Assembly: GCA_944323805.1 (NCBI GenBank)
Contig: CALUTW010000013.1
Location: forward strand, 1 to 60,445
DNA: 60,445 nt
Reading direction: 5' to 3'
Source: an uncultured Bacteroidales bacterium
GTDB lineage: Bacteria > Bacteroidota > Bacteroidia > Bacteroidales > UBA932
The position numbers and the translations under genes were made by a program. Shown in pieces: positions 19,695 to 30,693 of this stretch; the stretch's first letter is position 1, and each line of letters opens with the position of its first letter. The notes under the pieces were generated by a model, which saw nothing but the letters and a program-made list of their open reading frames with translations, had not been told where the DNA came from and did not search any database.

Positions 19695-19949
19695 ATGGCA
19701 AATCACGCATCAGCTGACAAGCGTTATCGCCAGAGCGAGAGACGCAGATTGCATAACAAGTATTATGCAAAGACCACAAGGAACGCAATCCGTGCCTTGA
19801 GAAACACAACAGACAAGAATGCTGCAGAAGCAAATGCACCGAAGGTATATGCAATGATTGACAAGCTTGCCAAGATCGGTGTCATCCACAAGAACAAGGC
19901 TGCAAACCTCAAGAGCGGCATTGCAGTCTATATCAACAAACTTTCGTAA
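19695..19949 (+). CDS. rpsT: 30S ribosomal protein S20
   Basis: An 84-residue basic protein beginning [20 protein letters not shown], the typical S20 N-terminus, with an all-helical Lys/Arg/Ala-rich composition. S20 binds 16S rRNA early in 30S assembly. It lies between tRNA-Glu and a strong terminator, with no separate promoter visible in the 22-bp gap, so it is likely cotranscribed with the tRNA. Confidence 0.97.
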   Translation: MANHASADKRYRQSERRRLHNKYYAKTTRNAIRALRNTTDKNAAEANAPKVYAMIDKLAKIGVIHKNKAANLKSGIAVYINKLS

Positions 19950-19984
19950 GGAAAGCACCTTTTAAAGGGTTCTATAGCTATGGA

Positions 19985-20011
19985 GAAGCTGTCCCGCGAC
20001 AGCTTCTTTTT
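19985..20011 (+). terminator. Intrinsic terminator after rpsT
   Basis: A perfect 9-bp stem GAAGCTGTC / GACAGCTTC with a 4-base loop is followed by TTTTTC. It separates rpsT from tRNA-Pro. Confidence 0.9.
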
Positions 20012-20022
20012 CATAAGGCAAT

Positions 20023-20095
20023 CGGGATGTAGCGCAGTTGGTAGCGCACTACGTTCGGGACGTAGGGGTCGGGCGTTCGAGTCGCCTCATCCCGA
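20023..20095 (+). tRNA. tRNA-Pro (anticodon CGG)
   Basis: A 73-nt cloverleaf: acceptor CGGGATG/CATCCCG is perfect, D-arm GCGC...GCGC, anticodon stem CTACG/CGTAG around TTCGGGA (anticodon CGG), and T-loop TTCGAGT. CCA is not encoded. Confidence 0.95.
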
Positions 20096-20097
20096 CT

Positions 20098-20140
20098 AAA
20101 AGCCTCGCAAGGACTGAATCAGTTCTTTGCGAGGCTTTTT
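20098..20140 (+). terminator. Intrinsic terminator after tRNA-Pro
   Basis: A long hairpin, AAAAGCCTCGCAA paired with TTGCGAGGCTTTT, with further imperfect pairing inside and a T-run. It starts 3 bp after the tRNA. The symmetric A/T flanks could also stop the leftward thioredoxin transcript. Confidence 0.85.
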
Positions 20141-20193
20141 CACAATATATTGTGATTTTACTTGCGTTATTGCTTCAATTAATCTCCAGCATG

Positions 20194-20649
20194 TCATTCC
20201 GGCAGGAGGTGGCGGACTTTCTCTTTCAGTTCGGACTCGGATATCAGGCCGACGGACATGACCGGTTCCCCGGAAAGCGGGATGAACAGGACTGATGGGA
20301 TGGAACGGATGCCGTATGCGCGGGCAAGGGACTCTGCGGAGTCCACATCGACCTTGTAGAACCTTACCCTGCCTTCATACTCTTCAGCAACCTTGTCAAT
20401 GACAGGGGACAGCCGTCGGCACGGACCGCACCAGTCCGCATAGAAGTCCACAACAGCGGGCATATCGCCGAGATATTCCCATTCAGGTGTGGTAAAATCC
20501 TCGACAAGCCTCCGGTATGAATCCTCTGAAATGATTTCCACAGCACCGCCCGGAGCGGAAGAAGCGCCGCCGTCTCCAACATATGAGGCACCCGACAGCT
20601 GGACAGAGACCAGTGCGGCAGCGGATGCCAGAAAGAACTGAAGTTTCAT
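20194..20649 (-). CDS. Exported thioredoxin-fold protein
   Basis: A 151-residue protein with a signal peptide (about residues 1-24) and a thioredoxin domain. The redox motif DWCGPCRR is intact, preceded by VDFYADWCGPC, and the cis-Pro strand IRSIPSVLFI is present. It is predicted to be a periplasmic disulfide oxidoreductase. The longer reading frame starting at 20817 runs through the promoter region; the ATG at 20649 is chosen because a normal signal peptide begins there. It diverges from the PUL sensor gene. Confidence 0.9.
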   Translation of the reverse strand: MKLQFFLASAAALVSVQLSGASYVGDGGASSAPGGAVEIISEDSYRRLVEDFTTPEWEYLGDMPAVVDFYADWCGPCRRLSPVIDKVAEEYEGRVRFYKVDVDSAESLARAYGIRSIPSVLFIPLSGEPVMSVGLISESELKEKVRHLLPE

Positions 20650-20727
20650 TGCAATAGATATTAATCCTGTCAGACATTCGGTCGTGCATAGTGCGTGAGC
20701 GGGTCGTGCCCAGACATGCACATGACA

Positions 20728-20735
20728 CAAATATA
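20728..20735 (-). promoter_or_regulatory. -7 element for the thioredoxin gene
   Basis: The minus strand reads TATATTTG, matching TAnnTTTG, 78 bp upstream of the ATG at 20649. No clear -33 partner. Confidence 0.45.
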
Positions 20736-20757
20736 GGATTTTATCAGGACATTTCAT

Positions 20758-20765
20758 TATATTTG
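20758..20765 (+). promoter_or_regulatory. -7 element for the HTCS regulator gene
   Basis: TATATTTG matches TAnnTTTG, 31 bp upstream of the ATG at 20797, and so supports the first ATG as the start. It lies back to back with the thioredoxin promoter, 22 bp away. Confidence 0.5.
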
Positions 20766-20796
20766 CAGAGACCACGACCACATAACTGCAGGATAA

Positions 20797-23700
20797 ATGA
20801 GGTTTACAGGAATTCACAGCACCACGTCCGCCATAGCAGGCAAGATCATGCTCATTACCATATTGGCTTTATATGCCCCGCACTGCATGAGAGCAGACAG
20901 CGGACATCTGCGATTCTCCCATATCTCCATCGATGACGGCCTTTCGAACAGCACGGTACTGTCCATCGCCCAGGACCTGGACGGGAACATATGGTTCGGC
21001 ACATTCGACGGGGCGGACAGATACGACGGATATGAATTTACAGTATACCGGAACGAATGTGCGGACAGTGCCGGGACATCAGGGAACATCATCCGGACAA
21101 TCTATGTGGACAGCCGCGGCAAGGTATGGACCGGTGCATGGAACCAGCTTTCGTGCTACAATCCGGCAAAGGAAGGATTCGACAGATATCCATTGCCACT
21201 CAAGGCAGGCGCCAATGTCAGGGCTATCATAGAGACCTCCGACTCGACCCTCCTGGTTGGCACTGATTCCGAACCGCTGGTCTTCAATATGAGAAATCTG
21301 AGGTTCGACACGGAGCACATCCCGGACAAGCTTGAAGGAAAGGAAATATCGGCATTCTGCCGGCACGGGGACAGGACATACATAGGGACGGAAGACCACG
21401 GCATCTACGTGCTTTCCAGTGGGACAGGCTCAATCAGATGCCTTGATATGGAAAGCCCCATCACAAAGATACAGTCGATAACGGTACAGAATGAAAATAT
21501 CCTGTGGGTCGGGACAGAAGGCAACGGGCTCTACAGGATATATCTCCCTGCCATGACAGTGACCCGCTACACCCATAGCGGCAAAGCCGGCAGCATAAGC
21601 TCCAACTATATAAGGTCGCTTGCGCTGGACAGCAGCAACCGGCTCTGGGTAGGGACATTCAACAATCTGAATATCTACGACAGCCAGAACGACACATTCG
21701 AGGTATACTCAAGTGACCCGTCATATCCCGAGAACCTGTCCGCAAGATCCGTCAGAAGCATCTTCAGGGACAATCAGGGAGGCATGTGGCTCGGGACATA
21801 TTTCGGAGGGCTGAACTATTGGCACCCGCTCCGCAACAGGTTCGTCAACATCAGACGCAATCTCGTGCATAATTCCCTGAACGACAACGTTGCGAGCTGC
21901 ATCATTGAAGACAGGGACGGCACACTGTGGATAGGTACAAATGACGGCGGTGTCAACCACTACAACCCGGAGACAGGGCATTTCTCCTATTTCAGACTGA
22001 AAGGAGAAGACCAGAAAGCAGACCTTGAATCGGATGACATCAAGGCCATATATATCGACCATGCATCAGACCGCATTTACATAGGGGCACATGCAAGCGG
22101 TCTCAATGTCCTGGACAAGGCATCCGGTACAATCATGCATTGCGGCAGCAGTGCAGATAATTGCCCCCCTCGGAACATTTATGCAATCTGCCCGCGTGAC
22201 AGGGACAATCTCTTCATCGGAGCACTCGAAGGGCTGTACATCTTCAACAAGAGGACAATGCGCTTCAGCGGGATTACCGAAGAGGCCGACGGGACACCTG
22301 TCAAAAGGCTCCTGATACGGACATTCTTCAGGGATTCCGGTGGAAGGCTCTGGGTGGGAGGAGAAAACGGGCTTCAGGTATACGATGTCCGCCCTGACGG
22401 GGTCGTATCTTCCGCCATCCCTGCAAAAGGATTCCTCGACAGGCTGTCTTTCGTGCAATGCATATTCGAGAGCAGGGACAGTACAATATGGATTGCCACA
22501 CGCAACGGGCTTTACAGTCTCCGGGCCTCAGGGGAGAGCAGACGCTACACTGTCGCGGACGGGCTGCCGAACAATTCCGTTTACGGGATTGAAGAGGATT
22601 CCGACGGAAGGCTCTGGCTCAGCACCGACAACGGACTGAGCTGCTTCAACCCTGGAACAGACAGTTTCCGTAACTTCAATGCGGAAGACGGGCTGCAGAG
22701 CAACCAGTTCAACATGTATTCGCATTGCAGGACAGGCAGCGGAAGGATGTATTTCGGAGGCATCAACGGCATCACTACATTCATTCCTGAAGAGCTTGAG
22801 GACAATCCGTATACACCGCAGCCTGTCATCTCCGCCCTGTATGTATTCAACAGACCGGTACATCCGGGAGACAGGACCGGAATACTTAAGGAAAGCATAT
22901 CCTGCAGCAGGCAGATTTCAATTCCCCATGAATTCAATTCATTCAACCTTGAATTTTCAGTGCCGAACTATATTTCGGGACAGAACAATACATTCTCCTA
23001 CACCCTTAAAGGCTACGACAAGGAATGGTACACCCTGCAGGACAAGAGGAATGCACCATACTCCAACCTGCCTCCGGGCAAATATACATTCCAGCTGAAG
23101 GCCGCCAACAGTGACGGCAAATGGTGCAGCACCCCACGGGAGCTTGTCATCACAATCGAACCGGCCTGGTACCAGACCATAGCTGCAAGAATCCTGATGG
23201 CACTGGCTGCAGCAGCGCTGGCAATATTCATAATGAAATACATTGTCGACCGCAAGACAATGGAGACCAAGCTCGAACTGGAAAGGAAGGACAAGGAGCA
23301 TCAGGAGGAAATCAACCAGATGAAGATGAGGTTCTTCATAAATATCTCGCACGAGCTCAGGACTCCACTTACGCTGATTATCGCCCCTATCCAGGACATG
23401 ATCGGCAAGACAGGGGACATATGGATGCGCAGGCAGCTTCAGTATGTGGAGAGGAACGCAAAACGCATGCTGCATCTTGTAAACCAGTTGATGGACTACC
23501 GACGTGCGGAACTCGGGGTCTTCAAGCTTAAGGTCAAGCTCCAGGACATCCAGCAGCTCCTGACCGAGAACTTCTCCTATTATGAGAAGCTTGCAGCGCA
23601 GAAGCATCTGAAATACACCCTGGACTCCGCCATGGAAAACCGCCCTGTATATATCGACGGGCAGTATCTGGAGCTTATCGTCAACAATCTGCTGTCAAAC

Positions 23701-24861
23701 GCATTCAAATATACGGACAGCGGGAGCATTACGGTAAGGGCAGCACTGGAAGGCGGCGACCTTATCCTTGAGGTAAAGGACACAGGCATAGGAATACCTG
23801 TCGACAAGCAGGCAAAGATATTCGAGAGGTTCTACCAGGTGGAGAAGCAGCATATCGGAAGCGGCATCGGACTGTCACTGGTACAGCGGCTCGTGGAACT
23901 TCACCACGGGCAGATTGAGATAGAGAGCGAGGAAGGGAAAGGCAGCCGCTTTACCGTCCGCATCCCGCAGGACCCGGCCACATACGACAAGTCGGAGATT
24001 GCCTCAGGAGACGAAGAGGAAGCCCACAGCACCAACGACAGGGAAATGTACATTGTGGACACTGAAAAAGAGGATGAGGTCCAGCACGAGATGGTGGATA
24101 CCAAGGGATGGACAGTGCTGGTTGTAGAGGACAACGATGAGGTGCGCAACTACATCAGGGCAGGACTTGAACCGTCATTCAATGTCAGGCAAGCAGCCAA
24201 CGGGGAAGAAGCGTTGCGTATCCTGAAGGACAAGAGTGCTGATATCGTGATTACTGATGTCATCATGCCTGTAATGGACGGCATAAAGCTGTGCAGGCAG
24301 ATAAAGCAGGACATCAATACCAGCCATATCCCGGTAATCATGCTCTCCGCAAAGACCGATGTAAAGGAGCAGCTCGAAGCTTTCCATACCGGTGCTGACG
24401 ACTATATCGCCAAGCCATTCTCGATGGCAGTGCTCATGAACAAGATAAAGAACATGCAGAAGACCAGGATGAGAATGCTTGAACACTACTCGAAATCCAT
24501 TGAAATCGAGCCGGAGAAAATCACTTTCAACACGGCTGATGAGGACCTGCTGAACCAGGCCATATCAATCGTGGAAAAGAATCTCGACAACAGCGAATTC
24601 AGCATCGCTCAGTTTGCGTCGGAAATGAATATGAGCCGGTCCAACCTGCACTCCAAGCTGAAGGCGATAACAGGAGAATCGGCTCTGGAATTCATACGCA
24701 AGATCCGCTTCAAGGAAGCATGCCGGATGCTGAAGGAAGGCAAGTACTCAATATCGGAGATAAGCTGGAAGGTGGGCTTCAGCACCCCTTCCTACTTCAC
24801 GACAAGCTTCAAGAAGCATTTCGGCTGTCTGCCTTCCGAGTATCTCAAGAACAACGGCTGA
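20797..24861 (+). CDS. Hybrid two-component system regulator (HTCS) of the GAG PUL
   Basis: A 1354-residue one-protein two-component system. Order: signal peptide (1-32); periplasmic beta-propeller sensor of Reg_prop repeats (about 40-710; recurrent [18 protein letters not shown] and [10 protein letters not shown] units); Y_Y_Y domain (about 725-790); transmembrane helix (about 796-816); HisKA with SHELRTPLT (His852); HATPase_c with [18 protein letters not shown] and GSGIGLSLV; receiver domain with phospho-acceptor Asp1154 in [11 protein letters not shown] and KPF; C-terminal AraC-type helix-turn-helix (about 1255-1350). Such proteins bind a defined oligosaccharide in the periplasm and activate PUL promoters. 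The likely ligand is an unsaturated heparan sulfate oligosaccharide. The stop overlaps the convergent GH95 gene by 17 bp. Confidence 0.96.
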   Translation: MRFTGIHSTTSAIAGKIMLITILALYAPHCMRADSGHLRFSHISIDDGLSNSTVLSIAQDLDGNIWFGTFDGADRYDGYEFTVYRNECADSAGTSGNIIRTIYVDSRGKVWTGAWNQLSCYNPAKEGFDRYPLPLKAGANVRAIIETSDSTLLVGTDSEPLVFNMRNLRFDTEHIPDKLEGKEISAFCRHGDRTYIGTEDHGIYVLSSGTGSIRCLDMESPITKIQSITVQNENILWVGTEGNGLYRIYLPAMTVTRYTHSGKAGSISSNYIRSLALDSSNRLWVGTFNNLNIYDSQNDTFEVYSSDPSYPENLSARSVRSIFRDNQGGMWLGTYFGGLNYWHPLRNRFVNIRRNLVHNSLNDNVASCIIEDRDGTLWIGTNDGGVNHYNPETGHFSYFRLKGEDQKADLESDDIKAIYIDHASDRIYIGAHASGLNVLDKASGTIMHCGSSADNCPPRNIYAICPRDRDNLFIGALEGLYIFNKRTMRFSGITEEADGTPVKRLLIRTFFRDSGGRLWVGGENGLQVYDVRPDGVVSSAIPAKGFLDRLSFVQCIFESRDSTIWIATRNGLYSLRASGESRRYTVADGLPNNSVYGIEEDSDGRLWLSTDNGLSCFNPGTDSFRNFNAEDGLQSNQFNMYSHCRTGSGRMYFGGINGITTFIPEELEDNPYTPQPVISALYVFNRPVHPGDRTGILKESISCSRQISIPHEFNSFNLEFSVPNYISGQNNTFSYTLKGYDKEWYTLQDKRNAPYSNLPPGKYTFQLKAANSDGKWCSTPRELVITIEPAWYQTIAARILMALAAAALAIFIMKYIVDRKTMETKLELERKDKEHQEEINQMKMRFFINISHELRTPLTLIIAPIQDMIGKTGDIWMRRQLQYVERNAKRMLHLVNQLMDYRRAELGVFKLKVKLQDIQQLLTENFSYYEKLAAQKHLKYTLDSAMENRPVYIDGQYLELIVNNLLSNAFKYTDSGSITVRAALEGGDLILEVKDTGIGIPVDKQAKIFERFYQVEKQHIGSGIGLSLVQRLVELHHGQIEIESEEGKGSRFTVRIPQDPATYDKSEIASGDEEEAHSTNDREMYIVDTEKEDEVQHEMVDTKGWTVLVVEDNDEVRNYIRAGLEPSFNVRQAANGEEALRILKDKSADIVITDVIMPVMDGIKLCRQIKQDINTSHIPVIMLSAKTDVKEQLEAFHTGADDYIAKPFSMAVLMNKIKNMQKTRMRMLEHYSKSIEIEPEKITFNTADEDLLNQAISIVEKNLDNSEFSIAQFASEMNMSRSNLHSKLKAITGESALEFIRKIRFKEACRMLKEGKYSISEISWKVGFSTPSYFTTSFKKHFGCLPSEYLKNNG

Positions 24862-27460
24862 GACTGAAATGCAGGACATGGCTGCCCTGTCCGCTGCCGC
24901 CGTCGGAGGATACATGCACTGTTTCATCTCCGCAGACGACATCCGTATCATACGTCCCGTTGCCTGACAGGGTTGCCGTTACCTCCCCGTCCTTCCAGCT
25001 TATGTCGACCACAAGGCCTCCCCTCGCCCTCAATCCTGTTACCCTGCCTTCTGTCCAGCAGGCAGGAAGAGCCGGGAGCAGACGGATATATCCCCTGTGG
25101 CTCTGCAGCAGCATCTCGGAGATACCGGCCGTGATACCGAGATTACCGTCAATCTGGAACGGAAGGGCATTGAGAAGATTGCGGTAAAGGCCCGCAGCAT
25201 TGTCCCCGGTATGAGGCGCGGCATCGGAAGGAGCACAAGGGTCCGCATAGCGGATGATATTGGTCAATGCCTCATATGCCTTATCAGAGTCCATCAGCCT
25301 TGCCCACAGACAGGTCTTCCATGCCATGCTCCAGCCTGTCCCGCCATTGCCGCGCATCTCAAGAGATTTCCTCGCAGCCATGGCAAGGCCGTCCGGACAT
25401 CCGTCGCCGGATGCGGCCGATGCTGCAAGGGCATCATTGCCGGGATACAGTCCGAAAAGATGGGACACATGGCGGTGATGCGGTTCACTCTCCACATATT
25501 CCCTGTCCCATTCAAGCAGCTGTCCTTCAGAGCCGGCAGCATATTCCCTGAGCCACCCCGACATTTCCCCGACCTGATGTCCGAACGCCTCATCAATTCC
25601 GAGCTCCTGTGCAGCGGCAGCCGTATTTGAGAACAGGTTCCTGATGATTGCCATATCCATTGTACTGCCTTCGCATACGGAAGCAGGAGTGCCGTCAGGA
25701 AGGACAAAGGCATTCTCCGGGGAAGTGCTGACAGGCGTCACGAGCTCCCCGGCATCATTCATGACAAGCCACTGCGAGCAGAACAATGCCGCACCCTTCA
25801 TTACCGGATAATATTCCTCCAGGAAATCCCTGTCCCCGGTAAAAAGATAATGCTCCCATATGTGGCTGCAGAGCCAAGGCCCTGACATGTTCCAGAAAAA
25901 CCAGTATACAAACCCGTCCGACGGATATCCCTCACGCCATATCGACACATTGTGATGTATTGTCCAGCCGTCAAGTCCGTACATGTCCCTGGCCACATCC
26001 GTTCCCTTGTCAGCAATCTCCTTAAGGAAACGGAACAGAGGTTCATGACATTCGGACAGTGCCGTCACTTCAGCAGGCCAATAGTTCATCTGGAGATTGA
26101 TATTGAGAGTATATCCCGAATTCCATGGAGGAAGCAGGCTGTCGTTCCACAGTCCCTGCAGATTGACCGGCTGTCCGCCTGGTCTGGACGATGAAATCAG
26201 AAGATATCTGCCATACTGGAAAAGCAGGGCCGGAAGTCCGTTGTCCTGATGCTCCCCGAATGTCCTGATGCGCTCGTCGGTCGGCATGCCGGAATACCGG
26301 GACGGCAACTCCAGCGAGACCCTGCCGAAGAGCGAGGCATAGTCAGATACATGCCTGCGGGCAATCTCCCCGTACGTCAAGAAGGTACCGGAAGGGATAT
26401 CCCCCGGATGTCCCGTCAGCATGCCGATATCCGCTGACTGGTCCGCAAGGCTTCTCCTCATGTCTTCAAGGATAGCCTCATGCGGGTCTTTCCCGTCAAG
26501 AGACGGGCTTCTCCGGCATCCGTTATAGCTTGTAGCGGCATATAACAGGAATGTCACTTCCCTGCAGCCGGAGACCGATATGCATTCCGCAAGACCTCCT
26601 TCATGCTGTCCGGCAGATGCCGGCAGCCTCCTGCGGGCAACGGACACAGTCCCGTCCACATGCGACACAGGTACGATGCAGGCCTCGAAAGACATGCCTT
26701 TGCCATATAGCGGGTCTGTGCAGTCAAGGCTGTCTCCATAGATGACATGGTCCTCTCGGATGACATTGCCGGAAGCATCGAAATACTCCGGATGCAGCCG
26801 TTCTGTCCGGAATTTTCTCATATGTGCAATATCCCTGCGCTGGGCATGAGCAGGGGCCTTTCCCTTGATGGAGGATGCCGTCTGCCTGACAGGATGCCGT
26901 GAACCGAGATATGCATCGAATGAAAGTACCGGACTGTCAGCCTCGATATGGATGACAATGGCCTGCGCCGGGAAAGAGACGAAGACCTCTCTCCTGATGC
27001 CGGTGCCACCCTGCCGGTAGGATGTGGTCACAATAGCTCTGGACAGGTCAAGCGAATGCTCATAGCCGGTTATCTGACCGGACATCCTGCTGAAATCCAG
27101 ATAAAGGTCGCCGAATGGCTGATATGCCTCATTCAGTCGCCCTACCCACTCCCTCTGCATGATTTCCCCGGCAAGGTCGTTGCGTCCTTCATGCAGCAGC
27201 ACACGCAGGGAGTCCAGAAGAGGATAGACATGGATGTCTTTCGGGGTCTCCGGTTCCCCGCTGTAAAGGGTATTCTCATTGAACTGTATCCTTTCGATGT
27301 CTGTCCTGCCGAACACCATCGCCCCATGCCGTCCATTCCCGACCGGCAATGCCTCTTCCCATACTCTTGCCGGGGACGTATACCGGAGACTGAGGTCTTC
27401 CGCCTGCATCACACACGGCAGCAGCAGCATCAATGCCGCGAGGCCAAATATTCTTCTCAT
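24845..27460 (-). CDS. GH95 family glycoside hydrolase (alpha-L-fucosidase type)
   Basis: An 871-residue secreted enzyme (signal peptide ending VMQAED). The GH95 pattern starts immediately: [23 protein letters not shown], the N-terminal beta domain. The catalytic (alpha/alpha)6 barrel carries [13 protein letters not shown] (the two Asn), STSPENAF (candidate Glu) and FQIDGNLG (candidate Asp), so all active-site residues known from the Bifidobacterium 1,2-alpha-L-fucosidase appear to be kept. Family members are inverting 1,2-alpha-L-fucosidases or alpha-L-galactosidases. It follows the PL8 gene by 20 bp. Fucose is not a component of heparan sulfate, so its presence in this PUL is unexplained. 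Confidence 0.9.
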   Translation of the reverse strand: MRRIFGLAALMLLLPCVMQAEDLSLRYTSPARVWEEALPVGNGRHGAMVFGRTDIERIQFNENTLYSGEPETPKDIHVYPLLDSLRVLLHEGRNDLAGEIMQREWVGRLNEAYQPFGDLYLDFSRMSGQITGYEHSLDLSRAIVTTSYRQGGTGIRREVFVSFPAQAIVIHIEADSPVLSFDAYLGSRHPVRQTASSIKGKAPAHAQRRDIAHMRKFRTERLHPEYFDASGNVIREDHVIYGDSLDCTDPLYGKGMSFEACIVPVSHVDGTVSVARRRLPASAGQHEGGLAECISVSGCREVTFLLYAATSYNGCRRSPSLDGKDPHEAILEDMRRSLADQSADIGMLTGHPGDIPSGTFLTYGEIARRHVSDYASLFGRVSLELPSRYSGMPTDERIRTFGEHQDNGLPALLFQYGRYLLISSSRPGGQPVNLQGLWNDSLLPPWNSGYTLNINLQMNYWPAEVTALSECHEPLFRFLKEIADKGTDVARDMYGLDGWTIHHNVSIWREGYPSDGFVYWFFWNMSGPWLCSHIWEHYLFTGDRDFLEEYYPVMKGAALFCSQWLVMNDAGELVTPVSTSPENAFVLPDGTPASVCEGSTMDMAIIRNLFSNTAAAAQELGIDEAFGHQVGEMSGWLREYAAGSEGQLLEWDREYVESEPHHRHVSHLFGLYPGNDALAASAASGDGCPDGLAMAARKSLEMRGNGGTGWSMAWKTCLWARLMDSDKAYEALTNIIRYADPCAPSDAAPHTGDNAAGLYRNLLNALPFQIDGNLGITAGISEMLLQSHRGYIRLLPALPACWTEGRVTGLRARGGLVVDISWKDGEVTATLSGNGTYDTDVVCGDETVHVSSDGGSGQGSHVLHFSLSRCS

Positions 27461-27480
27461 ATTGCCTTATATCATTAAAT

Positions 27481-30400
27481 TCAGTCAGCCTTTATCAGGT
27501 CAAAGATATGGTTCTCTCCTCTTACAGTTGTCAATGTCAGGACTGTAATGTCTCTTGACGGGTCATATTCCGCAGTGAATCCGTTTTCATCGGCGGTATC
27601 CTCAGGATTCCTGACAAGCTTTCCGACACATTCATGGCGCAGCACCCGAAGATTCCCTGACAGCTCCACAGATGTAGTGAAAGGCTGCTCGGCCTGCAGC
27701 ACATCCTCTTCAGTAAGCTGCCCCATCTCATCGCGGTGCGGACGTCGCATGTCTGGCTCGCACAATGAAAGCCTGTATCCACGGACTCCGGCATCATGGC
27801 CTTTACCGTCAATACCGTCAGACGGCATTTCCTCCAGTATGTAGGCAAGCGGGATATTCGTGCCCCGCACGGTCAGGCTGTCATATCTTTCGGCGGCATC
27901 GAACAAAGCCCCGCAGACGACACCGCCATATCTGACAATATGTGCCGCTGAGTCCTGACGAAGCACCTTCATCCCGCCAAGAAGGTTTCCGGCAAGAGCG
28001 GAATCGCTGTCTTTCGCCATACAATAGAGATAAGACCCGTCATGCGGTGCCTTGCCATGGTCGATATACGCCCGGGCATACTTCCCGTCCCGCTCAAGCC
28101 GGACCTCTCCGTCCCTGGCCGCATAAGCGAACGAACCGTCATCCAGCACACCGGGAGCCGGGACAGACACGGAGCCGTCAAAGGACTGGAACAGGGTAGT
28201 GACAGTATTGTTGACACTGTCGGCACTGCTTATCCCCGAGCCCATGCACAGCAGGAACCGGTCAAAGACAAAAACCGACTTGTCTGCACGGAAGGTCGTA
28301 TCATATGCGATGTCATGCAGCCGGAACGAGAACATCGACACTCCGGAAGGGGAAGTGACACCGGCAAGGAAAGTCATGTCAGAGAAATGCCTGTGCCCGG
28401 AGCTGGCCCCGCCCCTGTCTACAAGCTCCGCTACAGGGACTGTCCTCGCCGTTGTTCCAGGGATATATCGCCAGTCGAAAGACGGTTCCGAAGGATTGAA
28501 TGAACGCCGCCCTGTCAGCCTGTCGAAATATTCGACAGAGCCGTAGGATATGTAACGTCCCTGCAGGTTTTCTGTCGCCGAGGACTCGAAATCCCAGATA
28601 TAGCGGCTGAATCCCTTTATATTGAAATGGTATCTGTCATCCCGGGAGACCAGCAGGCCGGAATACGGCATGAACAATGAGCCGTCCGGCCCGGCATCAG
28701 GACCGATATCCATTGCGGCAATCCTCGCCATACAGTCAAGCTCCCCGAAAGACGAGGTATATGCAAGATTGGAGTTTACATTGACAGCATAGTCCATGGC
28801 CTCCTTCCGCACGGAGTCATCCATGATAATCTGCTTGAATGCAGCGACAAGCTCCCTGTCGGGCTCCCCGTAGGACAAGGCCGCATAGGCGAATGCGGGC
28901 AGGAGATTCTGAAGCACAGCCTGCCCCTCGGGAAAACGTCCCGTCGTGGCGGCCGGGACATCCGGACCGGCACAGAAGAAGCGGAATGTCAGAAGCCCGT
29001 TCTTTATATTGTCCAGTGTCTTCCTGTCCAGGGCATATTGGGTCCCGTGCAGAAGATAGGCGGCAAATGCCCCGGCATAAAGGGCATGAGGATAATATGC
29101 ACTGTTGTACGGCCCTCTGTGATGATATCCCGAACCATCAGCCTTCAATGTGCCGAAAAAGCCCGGTGCAATGCCGAGGGCATTGTCCATATAGCGTTTA
29201 TATGCCGTAAGGGCTGTCTCACGGGCATCCGCATCCGGAAGAGAGAGGGCATATATCAGCTTGGCTATCGAAAGGGCGCGGAGATTGTCCGCCACTTCCC
29301 CTTCGGACTCGGGACGGACACAGCACATGCCGAAAAGAGAATACCATCCGAGCGTATTCAGCTCCCTCTCGAGCTTTTTCTCCGGAAGCCTGTCCCTGAG
29401 CAGGAAAAGGGAGTGGAAATATCCGCTGCTGCGCAGTTTCTCGAAGCACAGTGTCCCCATTGCACTGCCATCAGCCCAGCCCTGGTCATTGAACCAGTCA
29501 TAGATGTACAGGGCCTTTGCCAGACTCTCCACATTGCCGTTCACACGCCAGTCCAGGGCCAGAGGAAGCAGCATCTTCTCATTCACGGTCCTGAATTTCA
29601 TTACCTTCTCCCCTGCTATCCGGTCAGGAGAAGCCATCGGGAACAGCGGTTTTTCCACAGGCCGGCCTGTCTTGTCGTATTGCGGGACTATTTCCTTCGC
29701 AAGCTCCACACCTCTCGAGATGAAACCATGCCCTGAAAGGTTACGATAATGCCTGAGCTCGGCAACCATATCCTGCACCGGGTCTGCACCAGCGCCGGCA
29801 GCCGGGATGATATCCGGCAGGGACGAGGCATCAGACCCGCCGAGATACCAGTCCTCCAGACGTTTTCCGATCATGTCAATATCTCCGGCTCCGGCATGGA
29901 TGACGTTCCCCAGGCCGGCCGACTCATAGCCCTCCGGATTACGGCAGTCCTCCCAGGCAGCCCTGTATCTCATGAAGTCAGGGATAAGGCTGAAATCAGT
30001 CCGGCTGACCGAATACTGTGCATCCGACATGTTCTGCCATGACACTTTCGGCGTAAACTCGAGCATATCGAGATACAGGGTCCCGCCAGGGACATCCTCC
30101 GGGAATACTACTGACATCGATGCGATACCGCTTCCGGACTTCATCCCCATGTCAGCCCGGAATCTGGCCCAGATGCATCTCCAGCCCCTGAACCCGATAT
30201 GAAACGGCAGAGAGCACACTTCATCTCCCGATGCGTCCCTGAAAGAGAACACAATATCCCTGTCATATGGCACTTCATTATACACCCACAGGTTCATTCC
30301 TCCGGTTCGGGCTGCAGAAGCCCCGTCGATACCTTCCGGGGCAAAGACAGACAGCTCCGCCCCGCCTTTCCAGTCGACTTCAAGTGACCGGTTTCCCAGC

Positions 30401-30555
30401 TTGAAGCGCTCCTTTGAGACAGACAGCTTTCCCCGGTCAATGCTCCAGCCCTCCGGCACTGCCCTCTCCTCGAAAGAAAGTATGCCTCCCCGGGCCTCAA
30501 AGGACAACAATGACATTGCCAGCAGGACAGCCGGCAGCAGTAAAGTACATTTCAT
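27481..30555 (-). CDS. PL8 family polysaccharide lyase, chondroitin ABC lyase type
   Basis: A 1024-residue secreted lyase (signal peptide about residues 1-22). The N-terminal jelly-roll (about 25-175) has the Lyase_N pattern (ILSFEERAVPEGW, FKLGNRSLEVDWKGG) found in chondroitin ABC lyases. The alpha-helical catalytic domain (about 190-590) contains GYHHRGPYNSAYYPH (His478/479, Tyr483/487) and a TGRFPEG Arg loop, consistent with the His/Tyr/Arg catalytic set. Lyase_8 beta-sandwich domains follow (about 640-1020). Known substrates are chondroitin sulfate, dermatan sulfate and hyaluronan, cleaved by beta-elimination to 4,5-unsaturated products. Endo or exo action is not predictable. It is separated from susD by an intrinsic terminator and is followed by GH95. 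Confidence 0.87.
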   Translation of the reverse strand: MKCTLLLPAVLLAMSLLSFEARGGILSFEERAVPEGWSIDRGKLSVSKERFKLGNRSLEVDWKGGAELSVFAPEGIDGASAARTGGMNLWVYNEVPYDRDIVFSFRDASGDEVCSLPFHIGFRGWRCIWARFRADMGMKSGSGIASMSVVFPEDVPGGTLYLDMLEFTPKVSWQNMSDAQYSVSRTDFSLIPDFMRYRAAWEDCRNPEGYESAGLGNVIHAGAGDIDMIGKRLEDWYLGGSDASSLPDIIPAAGAGADPVQDMVAELRHYRNLSGHGFISRGVELAKEIVPQYDKTGRPVEKPLFPMASPDRIAGEKVMKFRTVNEKMLLPLALDWRVNGNVESLAKALYIYDWFNDQGWADGSAMGTLCFEKLRSSGYFHSLFLLRDRLPEKKLERELNTLGWYSLFGMCCVRPESEGEVADNLRALSIAKLIYALSLPDADARETALTAYKRYMDNALGIAPGFFGTLKADGSGYHHRGPYNSAYYPHALYAGAFAAYLLHGTQYALDRKTLDNIKNGLLTFRFFCAGPDVPAATTGRFPEGQAVLQNLLPAFAYAALSYGEPDRELVAAFKQIIMDDSVRKEAMDYAVNVNSNLAYTSSFGELDCMARIAAMDIGPDAGPDGSLFMPYSGLLVSRDDRYHFNIKGFSRYIWDFESSATENLQGRYISYGSVEYFDRLTGRRSFNPSEPSFDWRYIPGTTARTVPVAELVDRGGASSGHRHFSDMTFLAGVTSPSGVSMFSFRLHDIAYDTTFRADKSVFVFDRFLLCMGSGISSADSVNNTVTTLFQSFDGSVSVPAPGVLDDGSFAYAARDGEVRLERDGKYARAYIDHGKAPHDGSYLYCMAKDSDSALAGNLLGGMKVLRQDSAAHIVRYGGVVCGALFDAAERYDSLTVRGTNIPLAYILEEMPSDGIDGKGHDAGVRGYRLSLCEPDMRRPHRDEMGQLTEEDVLQAEQPFTTSVELSGNLRVLRHECVGKLVRNPEDTADENGFTAEYDPSRDITVLTLTTVRGENHIFDLIKAD

Positions 30556-30622
30556 GGCTACTGATATGAAAATTCAAGAAATACAATTGCAGAAACAGCA
30601 CTGCGGTCTCTGACGGCATTAA

Positions 30623-30664
30623 ATAAAGCTCCGTACCTGAACGGATACAGACACGGAGCTTTAT
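30623..30664 (-). terminator. Intrinsic terminator between susD and the PL8 gene
   Basis: A perfect 12-bp inverted repeat (ATAAAGCTCCGT at 30623-30634 and ACGGAGCTTTAT at 30653-30664) with an 18-base spacer is followed on the minus strand by TTTAA. It lies 30 bp after the susD stop and 68 bp before the PL8 start, so it should limit readthrough into PL8-GH95. Confidence 0.75.
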
Positions 30665-30693
30665 ACTCGAAACGGTTTTATAACCGGGTACCG

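Noticed and set aside
20650..20817. N-terminal extension of the thioredoxin gene
   Set aside because: It would cover both divergent promoters; the internal ATG at 20649 starts a normal signal peptide.
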